From an uncultured Pseudoteredinibacter sp. (GTDB lineage: Bacteria; Pseudomonadota; Gammaproteobacteria; Pseudomonadales; Cellvibrionaceae), in assembly GCF_947502065.1 (NCBI RefSeq), contig NZ_CANMYE010000004.1:248001-312000 (forward strand): a stretch of 64,000 bases of DNA. The letters are read 5' to 3'. Position numbers and translations under genes: made by a program. This document shows, one piece after another, positions 8,822 through 18,609 of this stretch (the stretch's first letter is position 1; each line of letters begins with the position of its first letter). The notes under the pieces were generated by a model, which was not told where the DNA came from, made no database searches, and saw only the letters and a list, made by a program, of their open reading frames with translations.

Positions 8822-9346
8822 TTATTGAGGTTTGTTTTCCTCAATTTTTTGCTCAGCAGCTTCTACGGCCTCTGCAGCATTTTCTTGTAGATCTTGAGCG
8901 GCGGCTTCGGCAGATTCAGCAGCTTGATCCAATACGGCATTTGCGGCATCGCTAATGTCGTCAGCTGCAGCTTCAGTTGTTGCGGCAGCTTCGTCAGCAA
9001 CGTCTTGTAAGCTTGGTAAATCGGAATCTGAGATTGCGTCACTCGCGGCAGCCGGAATATCAGATTCTGGCTCAACCTGTAATGTAGGGATGCCATCATC
9101 AACACTTACACCAGCATTTTGCTTAGCAACTATGGCCAAACCAAAACTGGTTACGAAAAATACAGTAGCCAAAATAGCGGTGGCGCGGGTAAAGAAGTTA
9201 CCACCACCAGAGCTACCAAATACAGTTTGTGAAGCACCGCCACCAAAGGAAGCACCAGCTTCAGCACCTTTACCTTGCTGCAGCAAGATAAGGCCAATAA
9301 TGCCTAGTGCTGTTAGCATGTGTACGATCAGAATAATCTTATCCAT
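8822..9346 (-). CDS. secG: SecG, preprotein translocase subunit with long acidic tail
   Basis: Inner-membrane subunit of SecYEG that assists SecA-driven export. Residues 1-75 carry the two SecG transmembrane helices and the conserved GLILLQQGKGAEAGASFGGG-type loop and the TVFGS segment. The protein is 174 residues against about 110 in E. coli; the extra part, from about residue 80, is an Ala/Glu/Asp-rich low-complexity tail. It lies 32 bases behind tpiA and directly before tRNA-Leu, and is probably cotranscribed with both. Confidence 0.95.
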   Translation of the reverse strand: MDKIILIVHMLTALGIIGLILLQQGKGAEAGASFGGGASQTVFGSSGGGNFFTRATAILATVFFVTSFGLAIVAKQNAGVSVDDGIPTLQVEPESDIPAAASDAISDSDLPSLQDVADEAAATTEAAADDISDAANAVLDQAAESAEAAAQDLQENAAEAVEAAEQKIEENKPQ

Positions 9347-9378
9347 ATTACGCTCTTGCGTTTCTTGTTTGTGAGTTT

Positions 9379-10116
9379 CTAGCGAACTGCTGCTTTAGCA
9401 ATCGCTAAAAAGTCGTCAGCCTTGAGTGAGGCACCGCCTACCAAAGCACCGTCGATATCGGGCTTGGTAAATAATTCGCCGGCATTATCGGGTTTGACAC
9501 TGCCGCCGTATAAAACTTGTACTTTTTGCGCCACATCGCCCAACTGAGAGCGAATAAAGGCGTGAACTTCTTGTGCTTGTTCCGGGCTAGCACTTAAACC
9601 GGTGCCAATGGCCCAAACGGGTTCATAGGCCACTACAGTATTGCTCATAGCCTCTAGACCTAAATGGTTTATCACGGTCATTAATTGACGCTCGATAACC
9701 GCTAGAGTTTCGCCAGCCTCACGCTCTGCCTGGCTTTCGCCAATGCACAACACTGGCACTAGGCCGGCTTTTAAGGCGGCAGCACATTTACGCGCTACAA
9801 GCTCATCGCTTTCGGCATGATATTGGCGACGCTCAGAGTGTCCCAAAATCACATATTGGCAACCTAGTTCGCGCAACATTGCAGGAGCAATCTCACCGGT
9901 GTAGGCACCACTTTCATGCTCACTCATATCTTGGCCACCCCAAGCAACATCACTACCGTTTAGCACCACTTGGCACTGGGGTAGATAAATAGCGGGAGGG
10001 CAAACACCTAAAGAGACCTTACTGGCATCCCAGTTGCGCAAACCTTTCAGCAATTCGGCATTGGCGGGAATTGACCCGTTCATTTTCCAATTACCTAGCA
10101 CTAGGGGTTTTGCCAT
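9379..10116 (-). CDS. tpiA: Triose-phosphate isomerase
   Basis: Interconverts dihydroxyacetone phosphate and glyceraldehyde 3-phosphate in central carbon metabolism. At 245 residues it has the usual length. The catalytic residues are in place: Lys in GNWKMNGS near the N-terminus, His in ILGHSERR and Glu in AYEPVWAIGTG; the phosphate-binding loop YGGSV is near the C-terminus. It sits between glmM and secG as in pseudomonads. Confidence 0.98.
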   Translation of the reverse strand: MAKPLVLGNWKMNGSIPANAELLKGLRNWDASKVSLGVCPPAIYLPQCQVVLNGSDVAWGGQDMSEHESGAYTGEIAPAMLRELGCQYVILGHSERRQYHAESDELVARKCAAALKAGLVPVLCIGESQAEREAGETLAVIERQLMTVINHLGLEAMSNTVVAYEPVWAIGTGLSASPEQAQEVHAFIRSQLGDVAQKVQVLYGGSVKPDNAGELFTKPDIDGALVGGASLKADDFLAIAKAAVR

Positions 10117-10269
10117 AGCGTCTTCTTAGCCTGATTCCGTGATTAAAAGTGATCGATTTTATGCAGCGTAAGCCATAGCTTTGCCATGCTGCCCAAAAGC
10201 GGGCGCCAATGGTATATGAGTGCAGCGAAACTTGCAAACAAAACAAGGGCTTAATGGCATTATTTGAGC

Positions 10270-10319
10270 GGCCTCCAAGAGGCCCCTAAATGACACTATG
10301 AAGCCTTGTTTAAAGGCTT
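10270..10319 (-). terminator. Two hairpins downstream of glmM (possible terminator)
   Basis: AAGCCTT/AAGGCTT (10301-10319) and GGCCTC/GAGGCC (10270-10284) follow the glmM stop on the minus strand. Neither has a clear T-run after it, so termination is uncertain; attenuation or an RNA-stability role is possible. Confidence 0.35.
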
Positions 10320-10331
10320 AAAAAGCTGGGC

Positions 10332-11681
10332 TTAGGCGACTTCTTTTTCCACCACCTGAGCTAATTCTTGCGCCAATTCTGCAACTAACTGGCTATCTTC
10401 GCCTTCAGCCATCACTCGAATCACAGGCTCAGTACCCGAGGGGCGTAATAAGACACGGCCGCGGCCGTCCATGGCGGTTTGGGCGGCGGCAATAGCTTTT
10501 TGAATCGGTTGATTTTCGTCCAGATCAATCTGGCGATTACGGCGCACATTGATCATGGTTTGCGGAAGCTTATTCATGCCATTTTTAAGCTCATGCAAGG
10601 TCTTACCCTGCTCCACCACGGCAAGTAATACTTGCAAGGCCGCTACAATACCGTCACCGGTTGTGGTGACATCACTGCATACGATATGGCCAGAGGACTC
10701 CCCGCCAAGCAGCCATTGATTCTTTTTCATAGCTTCGATCACATAGCGGTCACCCACCTTGGCACGCACAAAAGGAACACCCATATCTTTTAGGGCCAGC
10801 TCAAAACCAAAGTTACTCATCAAGGTGCCTACCACGCCATTGCAACCGTGCTCACCGGCTGCACGATGGGCCGCGATAATATAAAGCAACTCATCGCCAT
10901 CAATAACATCACCATGGCCATCAACAAACAGCACCCGATCACCATCGCCATCAAAGGCAATACCCAAATCTGCACCGGTTTCTACCACTTTATCGCGCAG
11001 CATTTCAGGGTGGGTAGAGCCACAACCCCGGTTAATGTTTAAACCATCCGGTTCAACGGCAATACTAATGACTTTTGCACCGAGCTCTTGGAATACCGCT
11101 GGCGCAACATGGTAGGTAGCTCCGTTGGCGCAATCCAATACGATGGTCATACCCTGCAAGCTAAAGCCCCAAGGCATGGTGCCTTTACAGAATTCCACAT
11201 AGCGACCTGCTGCATCTGAAATACGCATAGCCTTACCCAGCTTGCCATCGGTGGTCACCATGGGCTTATCGATTTCAGCCTCAATTGCTAGCTCAATCTC
11301 ATCACTGAGCTTGGTGCCTTGACGGCTGAAAAATTTAATGCCGTTATCATAGTAAGGGTTATGAGAAGCGCTAATCACAATACCTGCGGTAGCCTGAAAG
11401 GTACGAGTTAGATAAGCAATGGCCGGCGTCGGCATTGGACCTAGTAAACCAACATCTATACCGGCGTTAATTAAGCCTGCTTCTAAGGCTGATTCAAACA
11501 TATAGCCCGAGATGCGAGTATCTTTACCAATTAAGATTTGATTACGTCCACCAGAAGCTTTAATGCTTTCTGCCAGGGCGCGCCCCGCCGCCCAACCTAA
11601 TTTCAAAACAAAGTCTGGAGTGATTGGCTGCTCACCAACCTTGCCACGGATACCATCGGTACCAAAATACTGTCTACTCAT
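10332..11681 (-). CDS. glmM: Phosphoglucosamine mutase
   Basis: Converts glucosamine 6-phosphate to glucosamine 1-phosphate for UDP-GlcNAc, the precursor of peptidoglycan and lipid A. It has 449 residues, normal for the family. The N-terminus [12 protein letters not shown], the phosphoserine loop [17 protein letters not shown], the metal site FDGDGDR and the C-terminal phosphate site RPSGTEP are all visible. It follows folP with a gap of about 115 bases, the conserved ftsH-folP-glmM order. Confidence 0.98.
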   Translation of the reverse strand: MSRQYFGTDGIRGKVGEQPITPDFVLKLGWAAGRALAESIKASGGRNQILIGKDTRISGYMFESALEAGLINAGIDVGLLGPMPTPAIAYLTRTFQATAGIVISASHNPYYDNGIKFFSRQGTKLSDEIELAIEAEIDKPMVTTDGKLGKAMRISDAAGRYVEFCKGTMPWGFSLQGMTIVLDCANGATYHVAPAVFQELGAKVISIAVEPDGLNINRGCGSTHPEMLRDKVVETGADLGIAFDGDGDRVLFVDGHGDVIDGDELLYIIAAHRAAGEHGCNGVVGTLMSNFGFELALKDMGVPFVRAKVGDRYVIEAMKKNQWLLGGESSGHIVCSDVTTTGDGIVAALQVLLAVVEQGKTLHELKNGMNKLPQTMINVRRNRQIDLDENQPIQKAIAAAQTAMDGRGRVLLRPSGTEPVIRVMAEGEDSQLVAELAQELAQVVEKEVA

Positions 11682-11795
11682 AATTCACCCCCATCCTGGC
11701 TTTATTTTCCCTGTTCTCTTCGAACGCTAATTGAATTTATAAAAATCTTATTCGCTTACAAAATCTAATCATTTACAAAGCCACATTCGGGCCTA

Positions 11796-12653
11796 TTACC
11801 TATGACCTTCATCAATCTGCCAATACAACTCTAAGATATCTCGACTTGGCGCCACATCGTGCACACGTAAAATAGCCGCCCCTTGCTGCAAGGCCAGCAT
11901 GGCTACACCAAGGCTTCCCGCTAGGCGCTTGTCGACAGGCCGACCTAATAAGCCCTGCAACATAGACTTGCGTGATAGCCCCGCCAACACTGGGTGGCCC
12001 ATCGCCTTAAATGCCGACATCTGACGCAATAGCTGCACATTATGCTCTAGGGTCTTACCAAAGCCAAAGCCTGGATCGAGAATGATTTGAGCTCTATCAA
12101 CACCCGCTGCAACACAAGCATCGATACGCTCAGATAAAAAGGCTTTTACTTCGCTAAGGACATTGTCATAGTGCGGCTTATCTTGCATGGAATCGGGCTG
12201 TCCCTGCATATGCATTAAGCACACGGGTAATTTTAACTCCGCCGCCATCTCGGCCGCGCCCTCGCGCTGTAAAGCGCGAACATCGTTGATCAAGCCTGCG
12301 CCTACGGCTGCGGCTTCTTTCATTAAAACTGGACTACTGCTATCCACAGAAATAATGATATCGAGTTCCTTTGCGATGCGCTCGACAACGGGCACAACAC
12401 GATCCATTTCTTCTTGTGCACTCACCTTGGCCGCGCCTGGGCGGGTCGACTCTCCGCCCACATCGATAATACTGGCACCGTCTTTTTGCATTTGTTTTGC
12501 ACGCTGCAAGGCCAGATCCAAATCAAGATTACCGCGCTGATAGCTATTACCACCATCAGAAAAGGAATCGGGAGTGGTATTTAAAATACCCATGATTTTA
12601 GGTTTTTGCAGATCCAGCATTTGGCCGGCGCAGTTAAGGACAGGGTGAGACAT
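11796..12653 (-). CDS. folP: Dihydropteroate synthase
   Basis: Condenses p-aminobenzoate with hydroxymethyl-dihydropterin diphosphate in folate synthesis; it is the target of sulfonamides. Signatures are MGILNTTPDSFSDGG, DVGGESTRPGA, VDSSSP and LSRKSMLQ. The start is set at ATG 12653, giving 285 residues, close to the family norm. A TTG at 12668 would add five residues (MNASS) but has no clear ribosome binding site. It lies about 95 bases behind ftsH. Confidence 0.95.
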   Translation of the reverse strand: MSHPVLNCAGQMLDLQKPKIMGILNTTPDSFSDGGNSYQRGNLDLDLALQRAKQMQKDGASIIDVGGESTRPGAAKVSAQEEMDRVVPVVERIAKELDIIISVDSSSPVLMKEAAAVGAGLINDVRALQREGAAEMAAELKLPVCLMHMQGQPDSMQDKPHYDNVLSEVKAFLSERIDACVAAGVDRAQIILDPGFGFGKTLEHNVQLLRQMSAFKAMGHPVLAGLSRKSMLQGLLGRPVDKRLAGSLGVAMLALQQGAAILRVHDVAPSRDILELYWQIDEGHR

Positions 12654-12747
12654 AGAAGATGCATTCAAAATTTGATGAGCTTTAAAACAAAAATGGCCAC
12701 AGTGTCAGAAAGCTCTGTCACTGTGGCCATAGATACTTACAAAACAA

Positions 12748-14676
12748 TTAGCTTTCGTTTGCTGGACCACCAATCGGGCCGGCTGGCTTATCGTCTTTTT
12801 CGTCGCCTGTTTTCGAATCAGAATCGTCTGATTTGATATGACTATTAAAATCGCTATCATCCCAATCACGAGGCGGGCGCACTTGACGACGATTCATCAA
12901 GTCTTCTACCTGCTCAGAATCAATCGTCTCATACTCCATCAAGGCATCTTTCATAGCCTCTAGAATATCGCGATTATCGTCCAGTAGATCTTCAGCCACT
13001 TTGTAACGATCATCGATAATGCTACGCACTTCTTCATCGATCACTTTTGAGGTAGCGCCAGAATAATTCGGGGCTGACATGCCAGGGTACTGACCCTCAT
13101 CTTCACCATAGGCCAGTGGGCCCAGCTTTTCAGACAAGCCCCACTTCATCACCATACCGCGAGCAATCTTGGTTGCACGATCGATATCGCTAGAGGCACC
13201 TGTGGAAACCGCATCCGCACCACCGGTCATCTCTTCAGCAATACGACCACCGTACAAGGTAGAAATCTGACCCAATAAATAACGACGGCTGTGACTGTAC
13301 TTATCATCTTCAGGCAAGAATTGGGTAACGCCCAAGGCACCACCACGAGGAATAATCGTCACCTTGTGCACCGGATCGTGCTCTGGCATTAAGTATCCCA
13401 CAATCGCGTGACCGGCTTCGTGATAAGCCGTCATGATCTTGTCGTCTTCGCTCATCACCATGGACTTACGCTCGGCGCCCATCATGATCTTATCGCGCGC
13501 TTTTTCAAAATCTTCCATGCTCACCGTGCGTTTATTGGCACGGGCAGCAAACAAGGCCGCTTCGTTAACCAGGTTCATCAAATCAGCACCGGAGAACCCT
13601 GGGGTACCGCGGGCAATAACAGAAGCTTTTACCGCATCATCCATAGGCACTTTACGCATATGCACTTTTAGGATTTGCTCACGACCACGAATATCTGGCA
13701 AACCAACGTGTACCTGACGGTCGAAACGACCTGGACGCATTAAGGCTTTATCTAATACGTCGGCTCTGTTGGTCGCCGCCATAACGATAACGCCTTCATT
13801 ACCTTCGAAGCCGTCCATCTCAACCAACAACTGGTTTAGGGTTTGCTCGCGCTCATCATGACCACCGCCATGACCGCCGCCACGATGACGACCTACCGCA
13901 TCGATCTCATCGATAAAGATAATACATGGGGCCTGCTTCTTAGCCTGGTCGAACATATCGCGAACACGGCTGGCACCCACACCAACAAACATTTCTACGA
14001 AGTCGGAGCCAGAGATAGAAAAGAATGGCACCTTGGCTTCACCGGCAATGGCTTTTGCCAATAGGGTTTTACCTGTACCAGGAGGGCCTGCCATTAACAC
14101 GCCACGCGGGATCTGACCGCCTAGACGTTGGAATTTAGAAGGATCGCGTAGATACTCAACAAGCTCTTGTACTTCTTCTTTGGCTTCATCAACACCTGCC
14201 ACATCGGCAAAGGTAGTTTTCACCTGATCTTCACCCAGTAGGCGCGCCTTGCTCTTACCAAAGCTCATTGGACCACCACGGCCGCCGGCACCACCTTGCA
14301 TCTGGCGCATGAAGAACATAAAGATTACGAGAATAATAAGAATCGGGAAGCTAGCGACCAGTAGCTGCTGCCAAATGCTTGGCTTCTCAGGCAGTTTGCC
14401 TTCAACCTGTACCTTATGGTTGTACAGATCATCCATTAATTTGCCGTCTTGAACTTGCGGACGAACCACCTGGAAGGTCGAGCCATCTCGGCGCTCACCC
14501 ATAATGATTAGGCCATCGACCACAACCTTTTGAACCTGTCCCGAGCGAACCTCGGCAATAAAGTCAGAGTAAACCAGTGGCTTTTGCTTGGTCTGACCAT
14601 TGATGTTTTGGAACACAGCAAACAACACCGCTGCTATGACCAACCACAATACTAGGTTTTTCGACATATCGTTCAA
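12748..14676 (-). CDS. ftsH: ATP-dependent zinc metalloprotease FtsH
   Basis: Membrane-bound hexameric AAA+ protease for membrane-protein quality control and regulated proteolysis. Two transmembrane helices flank a periplasmic domain (about residues 8-25 and 105-125); then come Walker [14 protein letters not shown], Walker B IIFIDEID, the arginine-finger region MRPGRFDRQ and the zinc motif HEAGH. I keep the TTG start at 14676 because AGAGGA lies 7 bases before it, whereas the inner ATG (14667) is 16 bases from that site. The resulting MNDM N-terminus resembles pseudomonad FtsH. The tail is acidic and Asp/Ser/Lys-rich. Confidence 0.97.
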   Translation of the reverse strand: MNDMSKNLVLWLVIAAVLFAVFQNINGQTKQKPLVYSDFIAEVRSGQVQKVVVDGLIIMGERRDGSTFQVVRPQVQDGKLMDDLYNHKVQVEGKLPEKPSIWQQLLVASFPILIILVIFMFFMRQMQGGAGGRGGPMSFGKSKARLLGEDQVKTTFADVAGVDEAKEEVQELVEYLRDPSKFQRLGGQIPRGVLMAGPPGTGKTLLAKAIAGEAKVPFFSISGSDFVEMFVGVGASRVRDMFDQAKKQAPCIIFIDEIDAVGRHRGGGHGGGHDEREQTLNQLLVEMDGFEGNEGVIVMAATNRADVLDKALMRPGRFDRQVHVGLPDIRGREQILKVHMRKVPMDDAVKASVIARGTPGFSGADLMNLVNEAALFAARANKRTVSMEDFEKARDKIMMGAERKSMVMSEDDKIMTAYHEAGHAIVGYLMPEHDPVHKVTIIPRGGALGVTQFLPEDDKYSHSRRYLLGQISTLYGGRIAEEMTGGADAVSTGASSDIDRATKIARGMVMKWGLSEKLGPLAYGEDEGQYPGMSAPNYSGATSKVIDEEVRSIIDDRYKVAEDLLDDNRDILEAMKDALMEYETIDSEQVEDLMNRRQVRPPRDWDDSDFNSHIKSDDSDSKTGDEKDDKPAGPIGGPANES

Positions 14677-15002
14677 AGCGATTTCCTCTTGGCGCCAGCT
14701 GATCTAAAAGCTGGCCTACTACGTTGACCTGAACGGGGTAAACCTCTCCCATATACAGGTTGGGTGGGCCATTGTAGCCCTATTTCTGCCTTACAGCGCA
14801 CTTAGATAGCACGCTTTAGCGGTTCTTTACAGTCTATTTAGACAAGGCTGAGCAATTTTCAGACGTTTTGTTTACGACGCCCTTTCTATTGCTATCAAGC
14901 CATAATAAATGAGACAACAATTTCGCCCTTTTGGTTTAAAGGGAAATTTCTTTGCCTAGGTCTGCGTATTCAATCGAACAATAGCAAAGCGACCTATTAA
15001 AT
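14677..15002 (-). other. rlmE-ftsH intergenic region
   Basis: A 326-base gap inside a normally tight cluster. A TACAAT at about 14773-14778 (minus strand) could be a -10 for ftsH, but its -35 is poor, and I see no sigma-32 consensus. A short CCCTTT/AAAAGGG stem lies near 14930. No coding frame is credible. Confidence 0.35.
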
Positions 15003-15635
15003 TTAGCCCTTAAACTGCTTAGCGACCAGATAAACTTCTCTGGAGCGAGCTCTAGAAGCATCTGGCTTGCGGGTCAGAACCTTTTTAAAGCTACTGCGAC
15101 TATCGGCCAGCAGCTCATCAAAGCCTTCCCCTTGAAATACCTTAGCGACAAATACCCCGCCTGGCTTTAATACTTGGCGGGCCATGTCCAGCGCCAGCTC
15201 CACTAAATACATGGATCTGGGCTGATCTACGTCGGCCATACCAGACATATTGGGGGCCATATCCGAAATTACAAGGTCTGCTTGGGCGCCGCCCATTAGA
15301 TCCATCAACTCGTTAAATACCGACTCTTCGGTAAAGTCACCTTGTATAAACTCGACACCCGCCATGCCATCCATCGGCAAGATATCCGAGGCAAATACGC
15401 GCCCTTTACTATCGCCACTGGCATTTACGCGCTCTGCCGCCACTTGGCTCCAGCCGCCAGGGGCCGCACCTAAATCAACAACCGTCATGCCGCTGCGGAA
15501 TAACTTATCCTTTTCATCTAGCTCAATCAGCTTATAGCTAGCGCGCGAACGATAGCCATCCTGCTGGGATTGCTTAACATATTGATCGTTAAAGTGTTCT
15601 TGTAGCCAGCGGCCACTACTTTTGGAACGAGCCAA
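15003..15635 (-). CDS. rlmE: 23S rRNA 2'-O-methyltransferase RlmE
   Basis: Methylates U2552 in the A-loop of 23S rRNA at a late step of 50S assembly. It has 210 residues. The N-terminus has [13 protein letters not shown]; the SAM site is [15 protein letters not shown]; the catalytic residues fall in SDMAPNMSG and VAKVFQGEG. It lies upstream of ftsH, as in E. coli and Pseudomonas, and is divergent from yhbY with 246 bases between them. Confidence 0.97.
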   Translation of the reverse strand: MARSKSSGRWLQEHFNDQYVKQSQQDGYRSRASYKLIELDEKDKLFRSGMTVVDLGAAPGGWSQVAAERVNASGDSKGRVFASDILPMDGMAGVEFIQGDFTEESVFNELMDLMGGAQADLVISDMAPNMSGMADVDQPRSMYLVELALDMARQVLKPGGVFVAKVFQGEGFDELLADSRSSFKKVLTRKPDASRARSREVYLVAKQFKG

Positions 15636-15881
15636 TGGAATTACCTCAGTGTCGGTCTGTCGCCAGATATCGACAGAACCCTAAAAATAAAGACATCAGA
15701 GCACATGGCGGGTAGAATACGCCACCTTTTTAAGGCTTTGGCGAATTATTAACCAAGGCTGATGTGTAACAACTACCCGAATTGCGTAAGCCCAAACCTT
15801 AGGGCTCACAGTATTGAAGCCGCTTTTTTGCCTCTATTAGCCAAGCGGATCACGCAAAGGGAAATACCTAGAGACTATTGT

Positions 15882-16187
15882 ATGACGTTAAGTGCAGATC
15901 GCAAAAAACAATATCGCAGTTTAGGCCATAGTCTAAAGCCTGTGGTGACCATTGCTGGCAACGGCCTCAGTGAAAACGTAATGATGGAGCTGGACCGCGC
16001 ACTGGAAGATCATGAATTGATCAAGGTAAAGCTGGTCGTTGCCGATCGTGATCTGCGTAAGCAAGTCATCGAGGAAGTCTGCCAGCAGTCTCGCAGCGAG
16101 CTAGTCCAGGAGATCGGCAAAGTAGCGCTGATCTATCGCGCCGCGAAAAAGCCAAACGCCAAGCTGTCTAATATTTCTCGTGTATAA
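15882..16187 (+). CDS. yhbY: YhbY family RNA-binding (CRM-domain) protein
   Basis: A single CRM domain protein associated with pre-50S ribosomes. The protein from ATG 15882 is 101 residues, the family length; residues include RSLGHSLKPVVTIAGNGLSENV with the GxxG-type loop, and a basic C-terminus. The open frame extends upstream to 15762, but those 40 residues (Cys/Asn/Pro-rich) do not resemble the family, so the inner start is preferred. It is divergent from rlmE, a conserved pairing. Confidence 0.93.
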   Translation: MTLSADRKKQYRSLGHSLKPVVTIAGNGLSENVMMELDRALEDHELIKVKLVVADRDLRKQVIEEVCQQSRSELVQEIGKVALIYRAAKKPNAKLSNISRV

Positions 16188-16199
16188 GCCTATACAAAC

Positions 16200-16378
16200 G
16201 GGGTCAGTGCCCTATCGGCTCTGCCCCACTCGAAGTCGTAAGCTTTAATTCCCCAGCTAAAATATCGAAGCTCAACAAGCAATCGCTTATGTAGTACCTG
16301 CTTTCTAACTTCTTTAGATTTATTGCCAGTTTATATATCTCGGCTTCGAGAGGGGTCAGAACCCTTGGGTTCTGCCCC
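16200..16378. repeat. REPIN-like element: two inverted palindromic repeats
   Basis: Two imperfect palindromes, GGGGTCAG...CTGCCCC at 16200-16227 and 16352-16378, face each other. The flank CTCGAAG lies inside the first and its complement CTTCGAG inside the second, so about 20 bases form inverted termini of a 179-base element. This is the architecture of REP doublets mobilised by REP-associated tyrosine transposases. No transposase lies nearby. Confidence 0.6.
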
Positions 16379-16572
16379 CGGTGTTCGCCAGCTCCACAAA
16401 TACTCCATTCACCGCATCTATAAACCAGCATCACCTATTAAAAGTGTAAAGCCGTTTCAAATATGCGGGATAACCCTTACACTCGATAAAAATATAATAA
16501 CGAGTGGCACAGTACTGAGCCCTTTTCCAAGCTAGCTCAGCGAATCTTTGCCGCGGTGACCAAGGTATTTTT

Positions 16573-17856
16573 ATGTCTAACCCTACTGCGTCCAATCCCG
16601 AAGCGAGCTCTGGCCGCTGGCCCCACTACACCCTAGTCCTACTCAGTATCGTCTACGTTTTTAACTTCATCGATCGACAGATTTTGGTGATTTTGCAGGA
16701 ATCCATTAAGGCCGATATGGGCTTGTCGGATTCTCAGCTGGGCTTAATGACAGGTTTTACCTTCGCCATCTTCTATGTATCAGCGGGAATCCCCATCGCT
16801 CGTTGGGCCGATCGCTCCAACCGTCGAAATATTGTTTCTTGGGCGATTGCCATCTGGAGCGGCATGACTGCGCTTTCTGGCTTAGCACAAAATTTTTGGC
16901 AAATGCTGCTCGCCAGAATTGGCGTGGGTATCGGCGAAGCCGGTGGCAGCCCCCCAGCTCACTCGATGATTTCCGATATTTACCCAGCCCATCAGCGTGG
17001 TACAGCACTGGCGTTTTATACCGCTGCCATTTATGTAGGCATCATGGTGGGTTATTTGGTCGGCGGATGGGTCGATCAAAACTACGGCTGGCGTATCGCC
17101 TTCTTTGTCGTGGGTATTCCTGGCATTTTTGTAGCCCTATTGGTTCGCTACAGCATCAAAGAGCCACCGCGCGGACAGCACGACAGTGCACCGGTGGGTG
17201 AAAGTGTAAGCCTTAAGGAAACACTTAAAACGCTCAAGTCCATGCGCTCTTTTGTATTTCTTGCGATCGGCTCTGGCTTGGCCTCCTTCTCAAGTTACGG
17301 CTCAGGTAACTTTATGCCAAGTTTTCTGTTCCGCTCGCACGGCATGGAACCCGCTGACATCGGCATACTGCTGGCTTTCGGTGCAGGTATTGGTGGTGGT
17401 ATCGGTGCATTTTTCGCAGGCTGGTTTGCCGACAGAATCGGAAAAGAAAATAAACGCTGGTATGCCTGGATCGCCTGCATCGGTCAGATCCTTGCGATAC
17501 CACTAGGCCTACTTGCGCTCTACTCTGACAATATGACCCTAATTGCGCTTGGTATTGGGGGCTCAACGTTCTTCGGCATTTGGTATCTAGGGCCGGTTTT
17601 AGCGATGGCGCAAACCTTAGTAGCACCGAATATGCGTGCTATGACGTCCGCCATTTTGTTTTTCATTTTGAACCTGATTGGCTTAGGTGGCGGGCCATTA
17701 GTTGCTGGTATTATGAGCGACATGCTCGCTAGCACTTATGGAACAGAATCGCTGCGTTACTCTCTCACAGCAATGGCTTTTAGCAGCGTATTTGCGGCCC
17801 TCTTCTTTTGGATGGGGGCTAAGCACTTGATGAAAGATTTAAAAAGACAGAGCTAG
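16573..17856 (+). CDS. MFS transporter, Spinster-like
   Basis: A 427-residue inner-membrane major facilitator protein with about 12 hydrophobic segments. The signature after helix 2 (ARWADRSNRR), the motif FNFIDRQILVILQESIK-type first helix and GVGIGEAGGSPPAHSMISDI place it with the bacterial Spinster-like group; the substrate (lipid, drug or organic acid) is unknown. It interrupts the usual greA-yhbY neighbourhood, lies behind a REPIN-like element and ends at a strong terminator, so it is probably a single-gene insertion. Confidence 0.85.
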   Translation: MSNPTASNPEASSGRWPHYTLVLLSIVYVFNFIDRQILVILQESIKADMGLSDSQLGLMTGFTFAIFYVSAGIPIARWADRSNRRNIVSWAIAIWSGMTALSGLAQNFWQMLLARIGVGIGEAGGSPPAHSMISDIYPAHQRGTALAFYTAAIYVGIMVGYLVGGWVDQNYGWRIAFFVVGIPGIFVALLVRYSIKEPPRGQHDSAPVGESVSLKETLKTLKSMRSFVFLAIGSGLASFSSYGSGNFMPSFLFRSHGMEPADIGILLAFGAGIGGGIGAFFAGWFADRIGKENKRWYAWIACIGQILAIPLGLLALYSDNMTLIALGIGGSTFFGIWYLGPVLAMAQTLVAPNMRAMTSAILFFILNLIGLGGGPLVAGIMSDMLASTYGTESLRYSLTAMAFSSVFAALFFWMGAKHLMKDLKRQS

Positions 17857-17863
17857 AAGAACA

Positions 17864-17897
17864 TAAAAAAAGCCGGCGAATAAGCCGGCTTTTTTTA
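17864..17897. terminator. Bidirectional terminator between MFS gene and greA
   Basis: AGCCGGC/GCCGGCT stem (17871-17890), with an A-run before and a T-run after, serves the convergent MFS and greA genes. Confidence 0.9.
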
Positions 17898-17915
17898 TGG
17901 CGAGTGCATAATCGA

Positions 17916-18407
17916 TTAAATGTGCTTTACCACATCAATTTCAAACTCCACCTCGCCACCAGGCGTCTGAACTACAACCTCATCACCCTCTGATTTACCC
18001 ACTAATGCTCTAGCAATCGGAGAGTTAACAGAAATTTTATTGGCCTTAACATCTGATTCGTCATCACCAACAATCTGATACCTAACCGTATCGTCGGTAT
18101 CAAGGTTAATAAGGTCAACCGTCGTACCAAAGATCACCTTGCCAGAATGAGGAATCTTAGTTACATCAATAATTTGGGCATTCGAAAGCTTGCCTTCGAT
18201 ATCTTGAATGCGTCCTTCGCAAAACCCTTGCTGCTCGCGCGCAGCGTGATATTCTGCATTTTCTTTCAAATCACCATGCTCTCGAGCTTCTGCAATAGCT
18301 TGGACAATACGTGGGCGATCTACCTTTTTAAGGTGATCCAACTCTTCACGCAGCGCATCTGCGCCAGCTTGGGTCATAGGTACTTTATCTAACATAGTAA
18401 AATCCAT
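17916..18407 (-). CDS. greA: Transcription elongation factor GreA
   Basis: Rescues backtracked RNA polymerase by stimulating transcript cleavage. It has 163 residues, slightly longer than E. coli GreA. The coiled coil carries the basic and acidic tip region ([19 protein letters not shown]), followed by the FKBP-like C-terminal domain with [17 protein letters not shown] second ATG at 18395 is possible (four residues shorter). It follows carB, with an inverted-repeat element in the 200-base gap. Confidence 0.96.
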   Translation of the reverse strand: MDFTMLDKVPMTQAGADALREELDHLKKVDRPRIVQAIAEAREHGDLKENAEYHAAREQQGFCEGRIQDIEGKLSNAQIIDVTKIPHSGKVIFGTTVDLINLDTDDTVRYQIVGDDESDVKANKISVNSPIARALVGKSEGDEVVVQTPGGEVEFEIDVVKHI

Positions 18408-18525
18408 TCTCTCGCGATATTCTTGCGAGGCCTTTTATCTTTTTCTAATTCCCTTGGCGAGCTTAAATTACCACCAAGACTTTCTCAAATTGCGGCCTAA
18501 AACATTTATAAGGCCTAAAACGAAA

Positions 18526-18577
18526 AATGTAAGATAGAGCGACAAGTCTATTAAACTTGCAACTCACATCTTACATT
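18526..18577. repeat. Inverted repeat built from GTAAGAT-type heptamers
   Basis: Perfect outer arms AATGTAAGAT/ATCTTACATT (18526-18535, 18568-18577) and inner arms CAAGT/ACTTG around a 7-base loop. The arms read as GTAAGAT and GTGAGTT units, like the much longer array at 36688-36866. It lies between carB and greA, without a T-run of a normal terminator. Confidence 0.6.
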
Positions 18578-18609
18578 ATCCAAGGGTGTCGCCTTAGAAA
18601 AAGGCTATA

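Noticed and set aside
8863..9105. An 80-codon frame inside secG in another register
   Set aside because: A by-product of the low-complexity tail; no start signals.
16204..16434. A 76-codon frame on the minus strand across the REPIN-like element
   Set aside because: It is made largely of the palindromes and resembles no transposase.
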